Below are positions 20,658 to 25,661 of a stretch of DNA of 25,661 nt, piece by piece; the stretch's first letter is position 1; each line of letters begins with the position of its first letter. The notes under the pieces are model-generated. The model saw only the letters and a list, made by a program, of their open reading frames with translations. It made no database searches and had not been told where the DNA came from. The translations under genes were made by a program, and so were the position numbers. This DNA comes from an uncultured Campylobacter sp. (lineage in GTDB: Bacteria > Campylobacterota > Campylobacteria > Campylobacterales > Campylobacteraceae), in assembly GCF_938030815.1 (NCBI RefSeq), contig NZ_CALHII010000285.1:1-25661 (forward strand). The letters are read 5' to 3'.

Positions 20658-22889
20658 ATGAAAAATTTAATCATCGTAGAATCCCCCGCAAAAGCCAAAA
20701 CGATCAAAAATTTCTTGGGCGCCGATTACGACGTAATCGCGTCTAAAGGCCATATCCGCGACCTTCCTAAAAAACGCTTCGGCATCAAAATCAAAGATAA
20801 AAGCTTCGAGCCCGAATACGAAATCAGCGCCGATCACGATCAGATCGTAAAGCAGATAAAGACGCTCGCCAAAAAGGCGGATCAAATTTATCTCGCGACG
20901 GACGAGGACCGCGAGGGCGAGGCGATAGCCTATCATATCGCCGCTTCGATCGGCAAGCAGGCGGAGGAGCTGCCGCGCATCGTATTTCACGAGATCACCA
21001 AAAGCGCGATCTCAAACGCACTAAGCTCGCCGCGCAAGCTCAATATCGCAAGCGTAAACGCCCAACAAGCGCGCCGCCTGCTCGATCGCATCGTGGGCTA
21101 CAAACTAAGTCCGCTTTTAAATTTAAAGATCCAGCGCGGCTTAAGCGCGGGTCGCGTCCAAAGCGCCGCGCTTAAGATCGTCGTCGATCGCGAGCGTGAA
21201 ATTTTAAATTTTAAGCCGGTAGAATTCCACAGCATCGACGCGGTTTTTAAGAAGGACTTGGAAGCCGAGCTCGTGGAATTTCGCGGCAAAAAGATGGAAA
21301 AGCTTTCGGTTAAAAACGCGGCGCAGGCTAGCGAGATCGTCCTGACGCTGCAAAAAGACAGATTTAGCGTAGAGAGTATCGAGAGCAAATCGCGCAAAAC
21401 AAACCCTTACCCGCCGTTTATGACCTCGACGCTGCAGCAGGCGGCGAGCACGGCTCTGGGCTTTAATCCGCGAAAGACGATGAGCCTCGCGCAGAGCCTT
21501 TACGAAGGCGTCAATACCAAAAACGGCGGCGCGATCACTTACATGCGAACCGACTCGCTAAATATCGCTAAAGAAGCGATTGCGGCGGCTCGCGAGCTAA
21601 TCGGTGAGCGCTTTGGCGAAAAGTATCTGCCGAAAAGCGCGAATTTATACACCACTAAAAGCAAAGGCGCACAGGAAGCGCACGAAGCAATAAGGCCTAC
21701 CGATCTAAAGCTTACCCCCGAGCTCGCGCAAAAAATCCTGCCTCGCGACGAATACCGCCTTTACGCGCTCATCTATAACCGCTTCGTAGCCTCACAGATG
21801 AGCCCTAGCGTCTCGCAGATCCAAACGATCATCGTGCGCGGCGAAGCGGGCGCGTTTAAGATCAGCGGACGCAAGGTGGAATTTGACGGATTTTACAAGG
21901 CTTACGGCGATCTGGATAAGGATAAAATTTTACCGAGCCTTAGCGCAGGCGACGCGATGAGCCTACAAAGCCTAAGCTCGCAGCAGCATTTCACCGAGCC
22001 GCCGGCACGCTATTCGGAAGCGAGCCTCATCAAAAAGCTCGAAAGCCTCGGCATCGGTAGGCCCTCGACCTATGCGCCTACCATCTCGCTGCTTACGGCG
22101 CGCAACTACGTAAATATCGAGCAAAAGCACCTGGTGCCGAGCGAGATCGCCTTTAAGATCACCGAGATGCTGGAGCAAAATTTTAAAAATATCGTCGATA
22201 GCGAGTTTACCTCCAAAATGGAGGAGAAACTCGACGACATCGCCGAAAACAAAGCGGACTGGCAGCAAATTTTGGCGGATTTTTACTACCCTTTTATGGA
22301 CGAGATCGCCAAAGGAAAAACGTCGATCGCAAGCCAAAAGCTAGCCGAAAAGATCGGCGAAGCATGCCCGAACTGCGGCGGCGAGCTACTTAAGCGCCAG
22401 GGCAGATTCGGCGAGTTCATCGCTTGCTCGAACTATCCGAAATGTAAATACTCCCGCAACGCGGACGCCAGCGCCGAGGGGGCGAGCGAGGAGAAGGCGG
22501 CGCCCGAGGTGCTAGATGAAAAATGCCCGCAGTGCGGTAAAAATCTGATCAAGCGCAAAGGCAGATACGGCGAGTTTATCGCTTGCGAGGGCTATCCGAA
22601 GTGCAAATACTCGCGCAAAATCGAGGGCGCGGCAAAGGAGAAAAAGCCGCTGCTCTCTACGGGCGTTAAGTGCCCGAGCTGCGGCACGGGCGAGATCGTC
22701 GAGCGCTTCTCCAGACGCGGCAAATTCTACGGCTGCACGAACTACCCTAAATGCGGCTTTGTGAGCAACTATGCGCCGATTGCGCGCGCATGCCCGCAGT
22801 GCGGCAACTCATACATGCTCCGCAAAGAGCTGAAAAAAGGCAACTTCGCCGAGTGCCCGCAGTGCAAGCTTAAAGAAGAGATCGATTGA
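20658..22889 (+). CDS. topA: DNA topoisomerase I
   Basis: TopA relaxes negative supercoils by cutting one strand through a tyrosine link. The 743-residue protein has a Toprim domain (NLIIVESPAKAKTIKNFL, E8; ATDEDREGE with D82 and D84), active-site Y295 in GAITYMRTDS, and IGRPSTYAPTIS. The C-terminus carries four Cys4 zinc ribbons beginning at residues 570, 623, 672 and 712; the first three share a GRFGEFIAC-like core with NYPKC-type ends, and the last is shorter. It fits the length seen in Campylobacter and Helicobacter. Its TGA overlaps the TTG start of the next gene. Confidence 0.96.
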   Translation: MKNLIIVESPAKAKTIKNFLGADYDVIASKGHIRDLPKKRFGIKIKDKSFEPEYEISADHDQIVKQIKTLAKKADQIYLATDEDREGEAIAYHIAASIGKQAEELPRIVFHEITKSAISNALSSPRKLNIASVNAQQARRLLDRIVGYKLSPLLNLKIQRGLSAGRVQSAALKIVVDREREILNFKPVEFHSIDAVFKKDLEAELVEFRGKKMEKLSVKNAAQASEIVLTLQKDRFSVESIESKSRKTNPYPPFMTSTLQQAASTALGFNPRKTMSLAQSLYEGVNTKNGGAITYMRTDSLNIAKEAIAAARELIGERFGEKYLPKSANLYTTKSKGAQEAHEAIRPTDLKLTPELAQKILPRDEYRLYALIYNRFVASQMSPSVSQIQTIIVRGEAGAFKISGRKVEFDGFYKAYGDLDKDKILPSLSAGDAMSLQSLSSQQHFTEPPARYSEASLIKKLESLGIGRPSTYAPTISLLTARNYVNIEQKHLVPSEIAFKITEMLEQNFKNIVDSEFTSKMEEKLDDIAENKADWQQILADFYYPFMDEIAKGKTSIASQKLAEKIGEACPNCGGELLKRQGRFGEFIACSNYPKCKYSRNADASAEGASEEKAAPEVLDEKCPQCGKNLIKRKGRYGEFIACEGYPKCKYSRKIEGAAKEKKPLLSTGVKCPSCGTGEIVERFSRRGKFYGCTNYPKCGFVSNYAPIARACPQCGNSYMLRKELKKGNFAECPQCKLKEEID

Positions 22890-24028
22890 TAATAGGCGTC
22901 ATCTCGGACTCTCATCGCGAAACAAAGGTCGCTGCCAGCGCCATAGAGTGGCTGCTCGCGCGCGGAGCGGATCTGCTCGTGCACGCAGAGGGCATCGTCG
23001 CGAGCGAGGCGCTGCGGCTTTTGAGGCAAAGCGGCAAGCCCTATTTCGCGGTTTTAGGGAACAACGACGAAGCGCTTACCGAGTTTAAAAATGAGTTTAA
23101 CCTGCACGACGAGCCCTTTTGCACGGAGTTTGCCGGGCTGCGACTAAAAATAATGCACCATCCGTTTTATCTCTTTGACGAGGAGCCCGCAGCGCAAAAT
23201 GAAGCAGACGGATTAAATTTAGACGCGGATTTGGGTACAGGTGCGGATAGCGCGGTAAATTTTCGCATGGATTGCGGCGCGGGCCTAGCCAAAAATTCTA
23301 GCTTTAGCGACGAAGCAAGTTGCGGCATGAATTTAGGCTCAAACTGCGGAGCAGATCGCAGAGAAATTTTAATCGCAAATTCTAATGGCGCGGACGTTAA
23401 TAAAATTTTAGATAGTGCGCTCCGCGCAGACGAAAATTTCAAAAACGCGCATAAAGCGAGCGTAAATTTAAAAAGTGGGCAACCCGCAAGTCCAAATGTA
23501 AACTTGGGCTTAAATGCGGGCGCAGATTTAAACTCAAATGCAAATTTAGACTTAGACTTAGGCGCGGACCTTACTTCGAGCCCGAACGCAAATTTAAACT
23601 CAAATGCAATCACAAATTTAACCGCGGGTATGAGCCCAGATATGAACTCAAAAGCAAGCTTCAGTGCGGATCGCGCAGTAAATTTAACGGCGCCGAGCTT
23701 AAACGCAAATTTATCCGCACCGAACTCATGCGCAAATTTAGTCGCACCAAACTTGAACTCAAATTTGACCGCAAGTTCGGGTACCAATACAAGCGGCGAA
23801 AGTAAAAATTGGGGCCTGTGCGGGCGAGGCGCGGATAAAATTCCAACTATCAAAATTTACGGCCACACCCATTTTTTCGCCGCGGCGGTGGACAAAAACG
23901 GCACGCTCGTGCTAAATCCGGGCGAGATTTGCGGGCGCAAAAAGCGACTTTTTGAGTTTGCCTACGTTGTGGCGCAAGAGCGGAAATTGCGCGTATCTCG
24001 TCTCCGTTCGCAGTGCAAAGAACTATAA
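22886..24028 (+). CDS. YfcE/MJ0936-type metallophosphoesterase with large insert
   Basis: Normal members are about 165-180 residues; this is 380. Residues 1-100 hold motif I (SDSH, D8 and H10), motif III (VLGNND, 57-61) and a His motif (IMHHPF, 91-92). Residues 317-380 hold the last motif (IYGHTH, 324-329) and LVLNPGE. Between them lie about 216 residues of low-complexity sequence rich in Asn, Leu, Ala and Ser. Motif II, usually H-x-GD with a metal-bridging Asp, reads HAEGIV (33-38), so that Asp seems lost. The start is TTG, overlapping the topA stop (TTGA). The family cleaves phosphodiesters or phosphomonoesters; activity here is doubtful. The frame remains open, so the gene is not plainly broken. 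Confidence 0.82.
   Translation: MIIGVISDSHRETKVAASAIEWLLARGADLLVHAEGIVASEALRLLRQSGKPYFAVLGNNDEALTEFKNEFNLHDEPFCTEFAGLRLKIMHHPFYLFDEEPAAQNEADGLNLDADLGTGADSAVNFRMDCGAGLAKNSSFSDEASCGMNLGSNCGADRREILIANSNGADVNKILDSALRADENFKNAHKASVNLKSGQPASPNVNLGLNAGADLNSNANLDLDLGADLTSSPNANLNSNAITNLTAGMSPDMNSKASFSADRAVNLTAPSLNANLSAPNSCANLVAPNLNSNLTASSGTNTSGESKNWGLCGRGADKIPTIKIYGHTHFFAAAVDKNGTLVLNPGEICGRKKRLFEFAYVVAQERKLRVSRLRSQCKEL
23186..23833 (+). repeat. In-frame AAATTT-rich low-complexity insert
   Basis: This stretch codes for residues ~101-316 of the phosphoesterase. About eleven AAATTT motifs stand in the same codon phase (xxA AAT TTx), giving recurring NANL, VNL and SNL units; only about two are in another phase. 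Spacing is irregular. Related words are ANLNSNA, SLNANLSAP and APNLNSNL. The pattern suggests growth by small duplications of an AAATTTA-containing unit. Confidence 0.75.
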
Positions 24029-24051
24029 AGCTACCGAAAGGAAGTCTTAAA

Positions 24052-24162
24052 ATGATACGAAAAGCCCCTGGGCAGCCAGAGAAAATGCTAGAAAGATGCG
24101 AAAAAATTCTAAAACAGTGCGGAGAAAATCTAAAAGGATGCGAGGCCAAAGCTTATGAATGA
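24052..24162 (+). CDS. 36-residue ORF with three Cys-ending heptads
   Basis: The ATG at 24052 has a good ribosome binding site (AAAGGAAG, 24037-24044), and the TGA at 24160-24162 overlaps the start of the antiporter gene by eight bases, so coupling is likely. The peptide contains three 7-residue repeats: EKMLERC, EKILKQC and GENLKGC. This gives cysteines every seven residues on one face of a predicted amphipathic helix, in a basic, hydrophilic peptide without a membrane segment. I know no family for it. It could help translation of the antiporter, bind a metal or form a coiled coil linked by cysteines. It could also be a mere 21-bp repeat in a leader. Confidence 0.45.
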   Translation: MIRKAPGQPEKMLERCEKILKQCGENLKGCEAKAYE

Positions 24163-25294
24163 AATTTACGTCTTAATCGCGCTATCGTTTTTGATCTTTG
24201 CTTCGCCCTTTTTGGCTAGCCTAGCTAGAATTCCGCTCTCGCCCATGGAGATCATGCTTGGCATCATAGCCGCAAATTTAGGGCTTTTGCCGCCAAGCGC
24301 GACCTTCGATCTAGCCGCGCAGATCGGCTTTTGCTACCTTATGTTTTTGGCGGGCTGCGAGGTGGATTTCCGCGCGCTGCTTGCGATGCCGCGCAAAATT
24401 TTGCGGCTGATCCTAATCTTTCTGGCGCTGCTTTATACCCTAAGCGCGCTTGCGGTTTGGATGTTTGAACTGCCGCAGATGCTTATCATCGCAGCGCCTT
24501 TGATGAGCGTCGGGCTGCTTTCGGCGCTGTATAAGGAATACGGCAAGGATCAAGCGTGGCTAAACCTCGCGATGCCCGCGGGCGTGATCGGCGAGCTCAT
24601 CAGCATCGCCGCCCTCACGGTGGGCGGCATCTACCTTAAAAACGGCTTCGGCGTGGAGATGGCGCTTCATATCGGCGCGCTTTTGGGCTTTTCAGTCGCC
24701 GCTCTAGCGGTTTTTAAAGGGCTTGAAATTTTATTTTGGTGGTTCCCCGCGCTAAAAACGGTCATCATGCCCAAATACGACAAAAACGAAAAGGACGTGC
24801 GATTTGCGATGGCGCTGTTTTGCCTCATCTGCGCGGGAGTAATGCTTTTGGGGCTTGAGGTCGTAATCGGCGCCTTCATCGCAGGCACCTTTCTGCCGAC
24901 CTTTTTCTCGCACAAGGACGACCTCATCGAGAAGCTATCGTCGTTCGGCTTCGGCTTTTTGGTGCCGATATTTTTCATACACACCGGAGCGGTGATCAAG
25001 CTTGAGGCGCTTCTTATGCCCGGAGTGATGAGCTTTGCCGCGAGCCTAGCGGCGCTGATGTTTGGCATCAGGCTGCTTGCGAGCGCTACGTTTTTAGGCA
25101 CTCTGGGGCGCAAAGGCGCGGCGCTTTTCGCGCTATCGCTTTCTATGCCTCTGACGCTAGTGATCGCCACGGCGACGCTCTTTTACTCTACCGCCGCGAT
25201 CTCGCAAGAGACATACTTCGCGATGATCATCGCCTCGCTAATAGAGGCGCTCGCGTCGATGATTTTGATAAATTTTATTTACAAAAAATTTTAG
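24155..25294 (+). CDS. CPA2-type cation/proton antiporter
   Basis: This 379-residue membrane protein has about 11-13 helices and the layout of the membrane domain of the KefB/NapA (CPA2) family: RIPLSPMEIMLGIIAANLGLLPP, GFCYLMFLAGCEVDF (family LxxAGLExD) and, later, VVIGAFIAGTFLP with VPIFFIHTGAVI. It should exchange Na+ or K+ for protons. It lacks the C-terminal TrkA-N/KTN domain of full Kef channels. The start overlaps the end of the small heptad ORF. A strong hairpin 28 bases after the stop ends the operon. Confidence 0.9.
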   Translation: MNEIYVLIALSFLIFASPFLASLARIPLSPMEIMLGIIAANLGLLPPSATFDLAAQIGFCYLMFLAGCEVDFRALLAMPRKILRLILIFLALLYTLSALAVWMFELPQMLIIAAPLMSVGLLSALYKEYGKDQAWLNLAMPAGVIGELISIAALTVGGIYLKNGFGVEMALHIGALLGFSVAALAVFKGLEILFWWFPALKTVIMPKYDKNEKDVRFAMALFCLICAGVMLLGLEVVIGAFIAGTFLPTFFSHKDDLIEKLSSFGFGFLVPIFFIHTGAVIKLEALLMPGVMSFAASLAALMFGIRLLASATFLGTLGRKGAALFALSLSMPLTLVIATATLFYSTAAISQETYFAMIIASLIEALASMILINFIYKKF

Positions 25295-25321
25295 GGCGGG
25301 AATTTAAAATTTTGAAATTAT

Positions 25322-25353
25322 AGGATTTTGGAATTTTAGAATTTCAAAATCCT
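25322..25353 (+). terminator. 14-bp hairpin after the antiporter
   Basis: AGGATTTTGGAATT (25322-25335) pairs with 25340-25353 with one G-T pair and a 4-base loop. It lies 28 bases past the stop. A 12-base direct repeat AATTTTAGAATT (25332-25343 and 25358-25369) overlaps it. Confidence 0.65.
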
Positions 25354-25396
25354 ACTAAATTTTAGAATTCTATGAAATTTGATTTTATGCGGGATT

Positions 25397-25417
25397 AAAA
25401 TGGAGTTAAATTTGAAG
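25397..25417. repeat. Left arm of a 21-bp perfect inverted repeat
   Basis: This arm (starting AAAATGGAGTTAAA) is the exact reverse complement of 25641-25661, with 223 bases between. It lies just outside the stop codon of the partial minus-strand gene. The arms are too far apart for a terminator. They could be recombination sites or the ends of a small element. Confidence 0.7.
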
Positions 25418-25419
25418 CC

Positions 25420-25661
25420 CTATTTTGCGGCGCAATCGGTTAAGTCTTGTAGTTCCATAGTATAGTTTGGGATTTGCTCCCGAGTAGAATAACCATACGC
25501 TTTTAATATTACATTCAACAGCTTCATTATATCGCTTGCCGACAAAAGAGGTGTTTGCTTTGGATTTAGATTGAGTAGTTTCCAAATTCTATGGAATTCT
25601 CCAGGTCTCAATGCTTCGTCGATATCATAATCAAGGGTGACTTCAAATTTAACTCCATTTT
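25420..25661 (-). CDS. Unrecognised gene, C-terminal part only
   Basis: The minus-strand frame is open from the window edge to a stop at 25420-25422, giving at least the last 79 residues; the start lies outside. A TTG at 25611 could begin a shorter 63-residue version but has no clear ribosome binding site. Readable parts are KFEVTLDYDIDEALRPGEF, IWKLLNLNPKQ, SASDIMKLLNVILKAYGY and a final MELQDLTDCAAK. I recognise no family. Base use is more AT-rich and lacks the local AAATTT style except in the repeat arm, which suggests acquired DNA. Confidence 0.6.
   Translation of the reverse strand, partial: NGVKFEVTLDYDIDEALRPGEFHRIWKLLNLNPKQTPLLSASDIMKLLNVILKAYGYSTREQIPNYTMELQDLTDCAAK
25641..25661. 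repeat. Right arm of the 21-bp perfect inverted repeat
   Basis: This arm is the exact complement of 25397-25417 and runs to the last base of the window, so the true repeat may be longer. On the minus strand it codes for the NGVKFE part of the partial gene. Confidence 0.7.

Noticed and set aside
23167..23853. A 228-codon open frame antisense to the phosphoesterase insert
   Set aside because: Its monotonous Lys-Phe-Ala pattern is the complement of the phased AAATTT repeats; there is no ribosome binding site and no protein-like core.
25397..25661. Inverted repeat as a transcription terminator
   Set aside because: The arms are 223 bases apart, far beyond a terminator loop, and one arm is coding.

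Overview
The window looks like chromosome of an anaerobic or microaerophilic Campylobacter of the oral, higher-GC type (C. gracilis, C. rectus, C. showae or a near relative). Three things suggest this. The palindrome AAATTT is extremely frequent both in and between genes. The Dsb, tungstate-uptake, fumarate-linked and asparaginase genes fit the genus. accB-accC and dcd lie close together, as I recall from C. jejuni. The species call is an inference from content; no rRNA or other marker is present. I saw no tRNA, CRISPR array or transposase.

Region 1 (1-7600) is a periplasmic oxidative-folding and sulfotransfer region. It opens with the 3' end of a hycH-like gene, a very small coupled ORF, and a chimeric ORF whose first ~28 residues are a HycI-type [NiFe]-hydrogenase protease while the rest is the C-terminal three quarters of a DsbL-type oxidase, without signal peptide or CxxC. 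An intact dsbI follows, then a histidine kinase/response regulator pair with an apparently leaderless start. On the other strand are an intact DsbA/DsbL paralogue and a full-length arylsulfate sulfotransferase (assT), the classic client of DsbL/DsbI. An orphan, AT-richer tungstate-type binding protein (tupA-like) lies between them. Three perfect or near-perfect hairpins separate tupA and assT.

Region 2 (7751-8996) holds a 4-oxalocrotonate tautomerase-like gene, a short NAD(P)-binding SDR-like gene and an uncertain small ORF.

Region 3 (8997-14855, minus strand) is a tight five-gene operon with gaps of 10-11 bp: an M20C amidohydrolase, abgA-like amidohydrolase, pepE, a DcuC-family carrier and pepT. 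It looks built to import and cleave peptides and N-acyl amino acids. With the exported asparaginase at 18918-19967 it suggests that aspartate, and hence fumarate, is an important product.

Region 4 (15094-20090) has an unrecognised helical-repeat protein, about 560 bp with no gene, accB-accC (fatty-acid synthesis) and ansB.

Region 5 (20091-25294, plus strand) is a probable operon: dcd, topA, a metallophosphoesterase split by a ~216-residue Asn/Leu/Ala-rich insert, a 36-residue ORF with three Cys-ending heptads, and a CPA2-type cation/proton antiporter. A strong terminator closes it.

The right edge (25397-25661) has atypical composition: an unrecognised partial gene enclosed by a perfect 21-bp inverted repeat.

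The observations most worth following are the hycI-dsbL chimera, the insert in the phosphoesterase together with its altered metal motif, the heptad-repeat small ORF, and the inverted repeat at the right edge.
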